Source: Candidatus Omnitrophota bacterium (GTDB lineage: Bacteria > Omnitrophota > Gorgyraeia > Gygaellales > Profunditerraquicolaceae). From it: 13,694 bases of DNA. The number at the start of each line of letters is the position of its first letter. Position 1 is the stretch's first letter. Where the stretch lies: positions 1 through 13,694 of the forward strand of contig JAFGUY010000017.1 of NCBI GenBank assembly GCA_016938245.1, read 5' to 3'. Shown here piece by piece: positions 1-8,247 of this stretch. The notes beneath the pieces were generated by a model that was not told the origin of the DNA, did not search any database, and worked only from the letters and a program-made list of their open reading frames with translations. The position numbers were made by a program, and so were the translations under genes.

Positions 1-681
1 GTTCCCCCGCATACCTACACAAGCACCCACAGAATCAACTTTATCGTTTTTAGAATAAACAGATATTTTGGTCCTTTCGCCTGCCTGACGGGATATTGAT
101 TTTATCTCTACTATCCCCTCGTAAATTTCGGGGACTTCAAGCTCGAATAACTTCTTTACTAAATTAGGGTGAGTGCGCGATAAAATAATCTGCGCCCCCC
201 TAGCCTCTTTTTTTACATCCAGCAAAAGAGCGCGGATGCGCTGGCCTTGCTTGAATTCCTCCTTAGGAGACTGTTCGCGTTTAACAAGTATCCCTTCAGC
301 TTTGCCTAAGAGGTCTATGACAATATTGCCTTTCTCAAACCGGTAAACTGTGCCGCTGACAATCTCTCCTACCCGGCCCTGAAATTCGTTAAAGATTACA
401 TCCTTTTCCGCCTCGCGCATCTTCTGGATTATAACCTGGCGGGCAGTTGAAGCAGCAATACGGCCGAAATCTATGGAAGTTACCTCCTGGTCGTTTCTAT
501 AAGCACGGATTTTCCCGCTATTACGGTCAAGTTCCACCTTAAGATTTTCATCCGGCTTTAAATCAATAACTCTTTTGGCGGCGCTAAGCAAAGCGCTCTC
601 TACTGCCTCGATTAAAACCTCTTTTTTGATTCCCTTTTCTCTCTCTATCTGATCGATTATCGCTAATAATTCCTGGCTCAT
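1..681 (-). CDS. nusA: Transcription termination/antitermination factor NusA, 5' part (runs off window)
   Basis: I translated this by hand because it has no stop inside the window. ATG at 681 opens 227 codons that stay in frame to base 1. NusA binds RNA polymerase and nascent RNA and controls pausing, termination and antitermination. Visible are the N-terminal polymerase-binding domain (about residues 1-100, starting MSQELLAIIDQIEREKG), an S1 RNA-binding domain (about 102-170, with GRVGEIVSGTVYRFEKGNI) and the start of the first KH domain (about 178 on, ending at GACVGMRG, residues 219-226). The rest of the KH region is missing because the window ends. The start lies 20 nt after the rimP stop, with a good GGAGAG ribosome binding site. 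The rimP-nusA order is near-universal, and infB would be expected next beyond the window (inference). Identification is secure. Confidence 0.96.
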   Translation of the reverse strand, partial: MSQELLAIIDQIEREKGIKKEVLIEAVESALLSAAKRVIDLKPDENLKVELDRNSGKIRAYRNDQEVTSIDFGRIAASTARQVIIQKMREAEKDVIFNEFQGRVGEIVSGTVYRFEKGNIVIDLLGKAEGILVKREQSPKEEFKQGQRIRALLLDVKKEARGAQIILSRTHPNLVKKLFELEVPEIYEGIVEIKSISRQAGERTKISVYSKNDKVDSVGACVGMRGN

Positions 682-701
682 TTTTATACTCTCCGGTTCT
701 A

Positions 702-1160
702 TCAGATTACAAGCTTTGCCTTATTAATTTGTAAAAAAGGCACTGCAATAATCCCTTCGTTTACAGTTATATATACCTTGTCTGTATCTACACGGTTTAT
801 CAAGCCTTCCCATTCTAATTTCCCGTTAATCCGGGTTTTTAGAAAGAATCTTGCCCTCTTGTTTAAGAAACGCATAAAATCATTACCGCATTTAAGCGGA
901 CGGTCTAACCCGGGAGATGAAACCTCTAAAATATATTTATCTTTAATTATATCCTTTTCATCAAGAAGCCTGCGCAAATTACGGTTAAGCAACGCGCATT
1001 CATCCATAGTTATGCCTCCCCCGGGCTTATCCGCTAAAATCCTTAGAACAAGATTACCCCCTTCATACCTAAGGCTTAAATTAACAAGATCTATGCTTTC
1101 CTGCTTTAGAAAAGACTCAATTATTTCCTTTAAAGAATCGCACTTTATACGTAAATCCAT
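702..1160 (-). CDS. rimP: Ribosome maturation factor RimP
   Basis: RimP assists assembly of the 30S ribosomal subunit in the cytoplasm. The family signature LEVSSPGLDRPLK is present mid-protein, preceded by the alpha/beta N-terminal domain with GGGITMDECALLNR and followed by the small SH3-like C-terminal domain (residues about 85-152). I chose ATG at 1160, which gives 152 aa, the usual family length. It starts 1 nt after the TGA of the preceding secretion ATPase gene. A longer frame opens at a TTG at 1217 but would add 19 untypical residues inside the upstream gene and has no ribosome binding site. The chosen start has only a weak purine-rich upstream stretch, so it probably relies on coupling to the gene in front. 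It sits directly before nusA, its classical partner. Confidence 0.93.
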   Translation of the reverse strand: MDLRIKCDSLKEIIESFLKQESIDLVNLSLRYEGGNLVLRILADKPGGGITMDECALLNRNLRRLLDEKDIIKDKYILEVSSPGLDRPLKCGNDFMRFLNKRARFFLKTRINGKLEWEGLINRVDTDKVYITVNEGIIAVPFLQINKAKLVI

Positions 1161-1161
1161 A

Positions 1162-2403
1162 TCAACTATTTCTTTCGAATCCTTCGTATTTATAATTTGT
1201 TTTATTTTTAAGCTCAAAATACAACGAAGGAACTATGCCTGTAGCTTTAATTGAATTGCTTGTTTCATCAAAAATAAAGATATCTCTTAAAATATAACCT
1301 TTTGATTTTTCTAATTCACTTATCTTATAAATCTTTCTTGCGCCAGACGGCAATCTTACCATGTGGATTATTAAGTCTATGGCGCTGATAATTTGTCTTT
1401 TAGCTACTTCGCCTGAAATATTAGGGCTACCCATTAGGAGCAATACCTCTAATCTATCCAAGCAATCTAAAGGCGAGTTGGAATGCAAAGTACACATAGA
1501 GCCATCGTGTCCCGTATTCATAGCCTGAGTCATATCAAGCGCCTCTTGAGACCTGACCTCACCGACAATTATTCTATCCGGACGCATATGTAATGAATTT
1601 CTTAACAAAGTTCTTATGCTTATTTCGCCCTTACCTTCAATATTAGGCGGTCTTGCTTCTAGGGGTATAACATGATTAGAAGTTAACTTTAACTCTAAAG
1701 TGTCTTCAATTGTAATAACCCGCTCATCAGTGCCGATAAAAGAAGAGATGATATTTAAAAGAGTTGTCTTGCCTGCTCCTGCTCCGCCAGAAATCAATAT
1801 ATTCTTCCGCGCTTGAACGCAAGACCTTAGAAACAAAGCGATAGTATTATCCAGGGTACCTGCGTTAATTAAATCATCCATACTTAAAATATTGCGCGAA
1901 AATTTACGAATGGTTAATACTGTCCCGATAGATGAAGCCGGAGGCCTGATTATATTAACCCGAGAGCCGTCTTTCAGTCGCGCATCAACATAAGGCTCAT
2001 ATTCAGTTACTCTTCTTCCTGCGGACGAAACAATTTGTTCCGTAAAATATTTCAGCTGTTCCTCATCTTTGAAGACAGCGTTTGTCAACTCCAACTTTCC
2101 GCCTCTTTCTATATAGACCCGGGTAGTTCCATTAATCATAATTTCTGATATCTCGGGGTCATTTAATAATTTCTTAACCGGCCCTAACCCTATGAGTTCG
2201 CTTATTATTTCGGATAATATCCAATCATGTTCTTCGCGTTTAAGACTGACGCCGCGCGTTTTCATCGCGAACCTGATAACCGCTTCTACACGCTTACGGT
2301 AAATAGGGCTGCCCAGGTCAGAATAATCAACCTTAAACTCCTCTCCCCTCTCTTTTATTATATTCAATATTTCAGACTGGAACTCGATTAAGCTTCTATT
2401 CAT
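1162..2403 (-). CDS. CpaF/TadA-type secretion ATPase, paralogue 1
   Basis: This 413-aa protein belongs to the type II/IV secretion ATPase superfamily (GspE/VirB11, CpaF branch), cytoplasmic hexamers that power Tad pilus assembly or protein secretion. Visible are an N-terminal domain (about 1-165, with LIGLGPVKKLL and ISEIMINGTTRVYIERGGKL, typical of CpaF), Walker A GGAGAGKT (206-213), the acidic Asp box ITIEDTLEL (230-238), the Walker B-type segment MRPDRIIVGEVR (273-284) and the His box TGHDGSMCTLHS (297-308). The start ATG overlaps the end of proS by 8 nt (ATGAATAG), with AGGGG just upstream, so translation is probably coupled. A second copy of the family lies upstream between ispG and proS. 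No Tad membrane protein, pilin or prepilin peptidase is encoded in this window. Family assignment is strong; which machine it drives is unknown. Confidence 0.9.
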   Translation of the reverse strand: MNRSLIEFQSEILNIIKERGEEFKVDYSDLGSPIYRKRVEAVIRFAMKTRGVSLKREEHDWILSEIISELIGLGPVKKLLNDPEISEIMINGTTRVYIERGGKLELTNAVFKDEEQLKYFTEQIVSSAGRRVTEYEPYVDARLKDGSRVNIIRPPASSIGTVLTIRKFSRNILSMDDLINAGTLDNTIALFLRSCVQARKNILISGGAGAGKTTLLNIISSFIGTDERVITIEDTLELKLTSNHVIPLEARPPNIEGKGEISIRTLLRNSLHMRPDRIIVGEVRSQEALDMTQAMNTGHDGSMCTLHSNSPLDCLDRLEVLLLMGSPNISGEVAKRQIISAIDLIIHMVRLPSGARKIYKISELEKSKGYILRDIFIFDETSNSIKATGIVPSLYFELKNKTNYKYEGFERNS

Positions 2404-3664
2404 ACCCTATCCCCTTTGCATTTAAGGTTTGGATAATACTCTCTCTGACTGCCTTAATATCTAAAAGCTGGGTAGATTGATCCCTACGAGTTTTTAATTC
2501 TACTTTACCTTGGTCAAAGCTTTTACGCCCTATAATAACATTCAACGGGATCCCTAATAAATCAGCGTCGTTAAATTTAACTCCCGCCCTTTCATCGCGG
2601 TCATCCAGAAGGGCATCTATGCCGGCATCCTTTAATTCTTTATATAAACCTAAGGATAACTTCATTATCTCCTTATCCGTGACATCCAAAGAGGTAATTA
2701 TTACCTTATACGGGGCTAGTTCTTTCGGCCAGATAATTCCCTGCTCATCATGGCTCTGTTCGATTACCGCGGATATAATCCGCGATACCCCTATACCGTA
2801 ACAACCCATAATAATAGGCTTAAGCTTTCCCTTTTCATCCAGGAAATTGGCGCCTAAAGCAAGGGAATACTTAGTACCTAACTTGAAAATATGCCCGATT
2901 TCTATGGCGTTTACTTTTCCAAGCTTAATTCTACATTTAGCACAAGTATCCTCTGATCCTTCTTTAAAGGCTTTTGTAAACCCGCACTCCGGACAGATTA
3001 AAATCATATCTTCGCCGTCTTTTGCCGGAACCATAAATTCATGAGAGAGGTTTCCTCCCATAACTCCGGAATCCGCCTCAATCGTAATGACGTTCAAGCC
3101 GCATCTCTTAAAAATCCTTAAGTAAGCCTCGAACATAGCCTGATAGTTCTTATCTAATCCATTTTCGTCTTTATCAAAACTGTACGCATCCTTCATAATA
3201 AATTCGCATGCCCTGATTAAACCAAAACGCGGCCTTATTTCATCGCGGAATTTTGTCTGAATCTGGTATAAAACAAGCGGTAACTGCTTATAGCTTGAAA
3301 TATGGCTTTTCATTAACTCCGTTATTACCTCTTCATGTGTGGGCCCAAGGCATATCTTCCTCTGGCGTCTGTCCGTAAACCTGATCATTACCTGCCCTAT
3401 TAACTGGTCTCTTCCTGTACGCTGCCAAAGCTCTAAAGGCTGCAATGCCGGAAGTAAAACTTCTGCTGCATTGGCTATAGACATCTCTTCCTTAATTATA
3501 TTCTCTATATTACCAAGTATCTTAAGCCCTAAAGGAAGATAGGAGTAGACCCCGGACATAAGCATGCGCACCAGCCCTGCGCGTAAAAGCAACTGGTGGC
3601 TTATTGACTCAGCCTCCTGAGGGATCTCTTTTAAAGTAGGTATCAGGGTTTTAGACCAAAGCAT
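2396..3664 (-). CDS. proS: Prolyl-tRNA synthetase, short form lacking the insertion/editing domain
   Basis: Class II aminoacyl-tRNA synthetase that charges tRNA-Pro. At 422 aa it is about 145 residues shorter than the usual bacterial enzyme (about 565-572). The catalytic core is complete: motif 1 around GVYSYLPLGLKIL (38-50), the GPTHEEVITEL block (108-117), motif 2 KFRDEIRPRFGLIRACEF (138-155), GHIFKLGTKYS (257-267) and motif 3 GCYGIGVSRI (287-296). The C-terminal anticodon-binding domain follows (about 315-422, with DDRDERAGVKFNDADLLG). The insertion domain that normally lies between motifs 2 and 3 is absent; in its place are two CxxC pairs (C224/C227 and C241/C244), which could form a zinc knuckle. 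It starts 2 nt after the preceding ATPase gene behind an AAGGA site. Identification is secure; loss of post-transfer Ala-tRNA-Pro editing is inferred. Confidence 0.95.
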   Translation of the reverse strand: MLWSKTLIPTLKEIPQEAESISHQLLLRAGLVRMLMSGVYSYLPLGLKILGNIENIIKEEMSIANAAEVLLPALQPLELWQRTGRDQLIGQVMIRFTDRRQRKICLGPTHEEVITELMKSHISSYKQLPLVLYQIQTKFRDEIRPRFGLIRACEFIMKDAYSFDKDENGLDKNYQAMFEAYLRIFKRCGLNVITIEADSGVMGGNLSHEFMVPAKDGEDMILICPECGFTKAFKEGSEDTCAKCRIKLGKVNAIEIGHIFKLGTKYSLALGANFLDEKGKLKPIIMGCYGIGVSRIISAVIEQSHDEQGIIWPKELAPYKVIITSLDVTDKEIMKLSLGLYKELKDAGIDALLDDRDERAGVKFNDADLLGIPLNVIIGRKSFDQGKVELKTRRDQSTQLLDIKAVRESIIQTLNAKGIGYE

Positions 3665-3666
3665 CT

Positions 3667-4926
3667 TTAATCCTTATTAAATATATCTTTAGGCAATTTT
3701 ATACCTGCATTCTCAAATCTTTTATAGAATTTAGGCACGGCACCCGTAGCCTTCCACCTGCCGGAAACTGCTCCATCCGGGCTTATTCCTTCTAAATCAT
3801 AAACGAAAATATCCTCTAAATTAATCTGGCCGTTAGTCATGCCGTTTACCTGCGTAACATAGGTAACTTTGCGTGAACCGTCAAGCAACTGCTCTTGCTG
3901 GACTATTATATCCATAGCTGCGGTCATCTGGCGGTGTATCGCCTCAAGCCCAATAGGAATGCCTGAAGTAAGTATCATGGTCTCCAAGCAGTAGATTACC
4001 TCTTGGGGGGTATTTGCATGTAATACCGCAAGTGAGCCGGTATGCCCGGAACAAATTGCCTGGAGCATATCTAATGCCTCGGAGCTTCTTATCTCTCCTA
4101 AAATAATCCTTTCCGGACGCATCCGCAGAGAATTTTTAAAAAGCTCTCTTATGGAGATCTCTCCTTTGCCCTCGATATTCTGTATTCTTGTTTCAAGCCT
4201 TACTACATTAGGCTTATTTAAATGAAGTTCTGCAGTATCTTCTATTGTAATTATCCTTTCGTCATCGCTGATATAGGAAGATAGGACCCCCAAGGTAGTA
4301 GTCTTACCTGCACCGGTTGAGCCTGAGAAAATTATATTAATCTTCGCCTTAATGCACGCAACTAAAAAATCTGCCATACGTTTATCAAATGTCCCAATCG
4401 TAATTAAATCTTCTACTGACTTTAAAGTATCTAAGAACTTTCTTATCGTTACCATAGGGCCATCCAAGGCAATGGGAGGAATAATAATGTTCACGCGCGA
4501 ACCGTCTTTTAATGAAATATCAGTATAAGGATATGATTCATCAACCCTGCGGCGCGTGGGAGCAAGCAGTTTATGAATCAGATACATAAGCTGCTTTTCA
4601 TCTTCAAAAGTAATATCCGAAAGCAGGGTTTTGCCGTTACGCTCTATAAATATTTTTTTAGGCCCGTTAACCATAATTTCGGAAACCCGAGGGTCTTTCA
4701 TTACGCTATCCAGGGGGCCGAATCCTAAGAAATCATTTAACAACTCACTAATAATCCTTTCTTTATCCAAAGCTCGCAAATCAATGTGTTCGTGATAAAC
4801 AATTGTATTTAGGGTTTGGGCGACTGCCTCTTTAAACTCTTCGGCAGAGATATCTTGAGCAGAAAATAACCTTCCGTATTCAACTATAACCTTATCCCTA
4901 ACTTTGGTTTTTAACGCCTTAACCAT
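3667..4926 (-). CDS. CpaF/TadA-type secretion ATPase, paralogue 2
   Basis: A 419-aa ATPase of the CpaF/TadA branch of the type II/IV secretion ATPases, related to the paralogue between proS and rimP. The CpaF-type N-terminal domain shows LGFGPLDSVMKDPRVSEIMVNG (67-88). The ATPase core has Walker A GSTGAGKT (202-209), Asp box ITIEDTAEL (226-234), a Walker B-type segment MRPERIILGEIR (269-280) and the His box SGHTGSLAVLHA (293-304). This copy has canonical motifs. The other copy has GGAGAGKT and an extra Cys in its His box, so the two have diverged and may work as different subunits or for different systems. The ATG overlaps the ispG stop by 8 nt (ATGGTTAA) with GGAG 8 nt upstream. The inner-membrane partners (TadB/TadC-like) must be elsewhere, if they exist. 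Confidence 0.91.
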   Translation of the reverse strand: MVKALKTKVRDKVIVEYGRLFSAQDISAEEFKEAVAQTLNTIVYHEHIDLRALDKERIISELLNDFLGFGPLDSVMKDPRVSEIMVNGPKKIFIERNGKTLLSDITFEDEKQLMYLIHKLLAPTRRRVDESYPYTDISLKDGSRVNIIIPPIALDGPMVTIRKFLDTLKSVEDLITIGTFDKRMADFLVACIKAKINIIFSGSTGAGKTTTLGVLSSYISDDERIITIEDTAELHLNKPNVVRLETRIQNIEGKGEISIRELFKNSLRMRPERIILGEIRSSEALDMLQAICSGHTGSLAVLHANTPQEVIYCLETMILTSGIPIGLEAIHRQMTAAMDIIVQQEQLLDGSRKVTYVTQVNGMTNGQINLEDIFVYDLEGISPDGAVSGRWKATGAVPKFYKRFENAGIKLPKDIFNKD

Positions 4927-6001
4927 TTTTATTCTCCATTTCCTTTAATAAAACATTGATGCTATCGGAAAAACTGATTTTCTTGACTGCCTTTCCATTT
5001 TTAAAAAGTAGCCCTTCTTTCTTCCCGAAAGCAACCCCTAGATCCGCTTCCTTGGCTTCCCCCGGGCCATTAACTACGCAACCCATAAGCGCTACCTTTA
5101 GTCGTTTACCTGCAAAACAGGATAATTGGCTAACAGAATAACCGGATAACTCCTTTTCAAGTTTTTTGACTATACTTATTAAATCTACCTCACAGCGGCC
5201 GCATGTAGGACAACTTATAATTTCAGGCCCAAAACTACGTAAATTAAGTGATTCCAGTATAGACCTGGCAGCATAAACTTCCTGAACGGGTTTAGCAGCA
5301 AGAGAGACCCTTATCGTATCGCCTATCCCCTCTAACAATAAAGCACCCAAGGCAATGCTTGACTTTATCATACCTGCATAAGCAGGGCCGGTAGCTGTAA
5401 CCCCCAGATGTAAAGGATAACCGCTTAGCTTAGCCATCTTACGGTATGCAAGAACAGTATCCAATACGCTGGATGCCTTCAGTGAAATTATTATATCGCG
5501 AAATTTAAAACTCTCCACTATCTTTATATACGACAGAGCGCTTCTTACCAGCTTATCCGGCATGCTGATATTTTTTAGGTTCGAGCCTCTTACTGATCCT
5601 GAATTGAGCCCGATACGTAAAGGTATATTAGCCAATCTTAAGGCACTGACTACTTCCTTTATTTCTTTCTTTTTATAGATATTTCCCGGGTTAAGGCGGA
5701 TTTTATCAGCTCCGCTGTCAATTGCCGCCAGCGCAAGCCTATAATCAAAGTGTATGTCCGCTACTAAAGGAAGGCTGCTTTGCCTTTTTATCTTTCTAAA
5801 TAAACGGGCATCATCCATATCCTTTATGGCTAAACGAACAATCTGACAACCCGCATTCTCTAATTCGCTAATCTGCTTAAGAACCCTTCCGGTATCCGAG
5901 GTCTTAACTTTAGCCATAGACTGGATAACTATGGGGTTTCTTCCGCCTATAGCTACATTACCAACCCTGATTACCTTTTTTATATCCCTATTTATAACCA
6001 T
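4919..6001 (-). CDS. ispG: 4-hydroxy-3-methylbut-2-enyl diphosphate synthase (flavodoxin/ferredoxin-dependent)
   Basis: IspG (GcpE) carries out the penultimate step of the MEP isoprenoid pathway, converting MEcPP to HMBPP with a [4Fe-4S] cluster. The 360-aa length matches the compact bacterial form. The N-terminal TIM barrel begins with VGNVAIGGRNPIVIQSMAKVKT (13-34), followed by ADIHFDYRLA (81-90) and RLNPGN (102-107). The cluster-binding domain has CPTCGR (264-269) and GCVVNGPGEAKEADLG (307-322), giving Cys264, Cys267 and Cys308 as ligands and the conserved Glu of GPGE. The motif usually read as TEAG or TES near residue 203 is TATG here, so the Glu is replaced. It starts 1 nt after rseP with no obvious ribosome binding site, so it probably depends on coupling. 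Dxr, another enzyme of the same pathway, is encoded two genes upstream. Confidence 0.95.
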   Translation of the reverse strand: MVINRDIKKVIRVGNVAIGGRNPIVIQSMAKVKTSDTGRVLKQISELENAGCQIVRLAIKDMDDARLFRKIKRQSSLPLVADIHFDYRLALAAIDSGADKIRLNPGNIYKKKEIKEVVSALRLANIPLRIGLNSGSVRGSNLKNISMPDKLVRSALSYIKIVESFKFRDIIISLKASSVLDTVLAYRKMAKLSGYPLHLGVTATGPAYAGMIKSSIALGALLLEGIGDTIRVSLAAKPVQEVYAARSILESLNLRSFGPEIISCPTCGRCEVDLISIVKKLEKELSGYSVSQLSCFAGKRLKVALMGCVVNGPGEAKEADLGVAFGKKEGLLFKNGKAVKKISFSDSINVLLKEMENKNG

Positions 6002-6002
6002 T

Positions 6003-7085
6003 TTACTTTATAAAGAAATTGTATATTTTATTCCCGAAATTCCTGACTATGTCATTATAGGTTACAAAGATTGCCAGAAACATAATAAAGGTAACCCCGA
6101 CCTTATTAATTGCCTTATCCATTCTAATGCTCAAATGCTTACCCCTTATTTTCTCCAAGGCCAGAAAGACAATATGCCCGCCGTCCAATATGGGCAAAGG
6201 TAAAAGGTTAAATATCGCAAGGCTTAAACTTAATACCGCCATTAAATGCAATACGGCTATAAAACCCAACCTGGCTGCTTTTGAAGTAATAAAGAATATT
6301 CCCAGGGGGCCGGTCATAGATTCACGCATAGAGAGCCTGCCGGTAGCTAAAAATCCTAATGCCCTGTAAGTCATGACTGTTAAATCTTTAGTCTTATGAA
6401 ATGCCAATAAAAACGAGGGCAGAAAACCGTGCTTTACCGTAACTACCTCATCAAAAGGAGTGATACCCAGAAGCCCGAGCCTGCGCTTCTGGCCTACCTG
6501 ATCCTCAACATGCCTTTCATGTATTCTTACCGGAAGGGTAAGATTGCTATTCCCCCTGGCTAAAGAAACCTTTACATAATCTTCGGATCTTTTAACGTAT
6601 ACTATTTTTTGGAGTTCCTCCCAATATTCAACCTTTTTGCCGTCTATCGCAGTAATTTTATCCCCTACCTTAATTCCTGACTCCTGCGCTCCGAATCCGT
6701 CGATTAACCCGCCTACCTTAGTAGTAAATGTAGGATAACCTATAAAGCATATGAGCCAAAAGAATAAAAAACCTAAGAAATAGTTAAGCAGTGGCCCAAA
6801 GAAAATAATCCAAAAACGCTTCCCGGGTTTTTGTGAGAAATATTCGTCCGGTTTACCAGTATAATCCTCGAGATTATCACCGGCTAATTTTACAAAACCT
6901 CCCAGCGGTAATAAATTAATGCTGTATTCGGTATTCTTTTTCTTCTTTTTAAATAACGCCGGTCCGAAACCCAAAGAGAACTGCTCAACCTTAACGCCAA
7001 TTTTCTTAGCTATTATAAAATGCCCGAATTCATGCACTAATATAAGTATGCTCAAAATAAATAAAAAAATCAGTAAACTCACCAT
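6003..7085 (-). CDS. rseP: RseP-type site-2 zinc metalloprotease (M50 family)
   Basis: An intramembrane protease of the inner membrane. In well-studied bacteria it cleaves anti-sigma factors and remnant signal peptides. The first membrane helix carries the zinc site HEFGH (18-22), and the last catalytic block NLLPLPILDGGH (293-304) supplies the third ligand (Asp301). Further hydrophobic segments lie at about 92-117 and 274-300, with another near the C-terminus (about 328-345). A single PDZ domain spans about 122-190 (VGGLIDGFGAQESGIKVGDKITAIDG is its core). At 360 aa it is shorter than the E. coli enzyme (450 aa, two PDZ domains) and resembles the one-PDZ versions common outside Proteobacteria. 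ATG at 7085 is preceded by GGAG inside the end of dxr. No anti-sigma factor gene is visible here, so the substrate is unknown. Confidence 0.94.
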   Translation of the reverse strand: MVSLLIFLFILSILILVHEFGHFIIAKKIGVKVEQFSLGFGPALFKKKKKNTEYSINLLPLGGFVKLAGDNLEDYTGKPDEYFSQKPGKRFWIIFFGPLLNYFLGFLFFWLICFIGYPTFTTKVGGLIDGFGAQESGIKVGDKITAIDGKKVEYWEELQKIVYVKRSEDYVKVSLARGNSNLTLPVRIHERHVEDQVGQKRRLGLLGITPFDEVVTVKHGFLPSFLLAFHKTKDLTVMTYRALGFLATGRLSMRESMTGPLGIFFITSKAARLGFIAVLHLMAVLSLSLAIFNLLPLPILDGGHIVFLALEKIRGKHLSIRMDKAINKVGVTFIMFLAIFVTYNDIVRNFGNKIYNFFIK

Positions 7086-7089
7086 TTAA

Positions 7090-8247
7090 TTAAGTACTCC
7101 TTTTTCTGATAAATCTACCGGCTTCCTGCCGGGCCCAAGTATCAGCATCTAAAATATCAACTAAAACAGGATTTAAATTATTACTGTGTCTTAACATTAC
7201 CTTTTCTACAATCTTAGGTATAGCAGTAAAACCTATTCTTGCATTGAGAAACTCTTCTACCGCCACTTCATTAGCGGCATTCATTACCGCAGGTAAAGTT
7301 CCCAACTCCCTGGCTGCCTGATAAGCTAAAGATAAACAGGGAAACATTGAGATGTCAGGTTTACTAAAATTCAAAGATTTTAACTTATAAAAATCTATTC
7401 CTGCAAAACCATTAGCCAGCCTCTCAGGATACGATAGCGCATATTGAATAGGGATACGCATATCTGTCCTGGAGAGTTGGGCCAGGATAACCCCGTCCAT
7501 AAATTCAACCATGGAGTGAATCAAAGCCTCGGGATGAATCAATACTTTAATCATCCTGTGATTTATATTAAATAGGAACATTGCCTCTAAAAACTCCAGG
7601 CCTTTATTCATGAGGGTGGCAGAATCGACTGTAATCTTTTTGCCCATTTTCCACCGCGGATGATTAAGTACCCTTAGTATAGAAACCCTCTTTAAAGATG
7701 ACTTTTTTTCATAAAGTAACGGTCCTCCTGAGGCAGTAAGATAAACGATCTTTAACCTTGCCCTACCTTCACCTTGAAGGCATTGCCAGATTGCCGACTG
7801 TTCACTATCTACTGGGATAATTTTAATCTTGGACTTATCTGCCATACGCATAATAATGGGACCGGCCATAACCAATGCTTCTTTATTGGCTAAGGCAATA
7901 TCCTTTTTGTTTTTAATCGCGGTAAGTAAAGGCACTAACCCAGCTGACCCGCTTATAGCAAATACGCACTGGTCTATCCTCTTGTCTTGAGAAAATTCCA
8001 ATAGGCCTTTCTGGCCCGAATAAATCTTTGTTTTACGCCCTAAAACCTTTTTAAGTTTAAACGCAGCTTTTTCATCCCTTACGCAAACAAAAAGTGGCTT
8101 AAACTGCTCAATCTGCAAAGATAAAGTTTTTATATCCGAGTTAGCGCTTAAAGCTACAGCCCTAAATTTATCCGGAAACCTCTTAATCACGCTAAGGGTA
8201 TTCTTTCCTATAGATCCGGTCGAGCCGAATATAGCAATATTTTTCAT
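7090..8247 (-). CDS. dxr: 1-deoxy-D-xylulose 5-phosphate reductoisomerase
   Basis: Dxr (IspC) converts DXP to MEP with NADPH, the committed step of the MEP isoprenoid pathway. The 385-aa protein starts MKNIAIFGSTGSIGKNTL, the NADPH-binding loop. It continues with LANKEALVMAGP (119-130), the metal ligands in DSEQSAIW (D147, E149) and NKGLE (E218), SGGPLL (173-178), the active-site loop HPRWKMG (196-202), HPEALIHSMVEF (238-249) and DMRIPIQYALSYPERL (262-277). The frame is open a further 40 codons upstream to 8367, but that part lies inside cdsA, is rich in Arg and Pro and resembles nothing. I therefore use the ATG at 8247, which makes a 4-nt ATGA overlap with the cdsA stop. The upstream Shine-Dalgarno is poor, which points to coupled translation. 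Confidence 0.96.
   Translation of the reverse strand: MKNIAIFGSTGSIGKNTLSVIKRFPDKFRAVALSANSDIKTLSLQIEQFKPLFVCVRDEKAAFKLKKVLGRKTKIYSGQKGLLEFSQDKRIDQCVFAISGSAGLVPLLTAIKNKKDIALANKEALVMAGPIIMRMADKSKIKIIPVDSEQSAIWQCLQGEGRARLKIVYLTASGGPLLYEKKSSLKRVSILRVLNHPRWKMGKKITVDSATLMNKGLEFLEAMFLFNINHRMIKVLIHPEALIHSMVEFMDGVILAQLSRTDMRIPIQYALSYPERLANGFAGIDFYKLKSLNFSKPDISMFPCLSLAYQAARELGTLPAVMNAANEVAVEEFLNARIGFTAIPKIVEKVMLRHSNNLNPVLVDILDADTWARQEAGRFIRKRST

Noticed and set aside
1161..1217. TTG start giving RimP 19 extra residues
   Set aside because: It has no ribosome binding site, a rare start codon and an atypical sequence; the ATG at 1160 gives the normal family length.
778..1254. 158-codon open frame on the plus strand opposite rimP
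   Set aside because: It is antisense to rimP and the end of the ATPase gene, has no family resemblance and is low-complexity in Ser, Arg and Leu; a shadow of the real gene.
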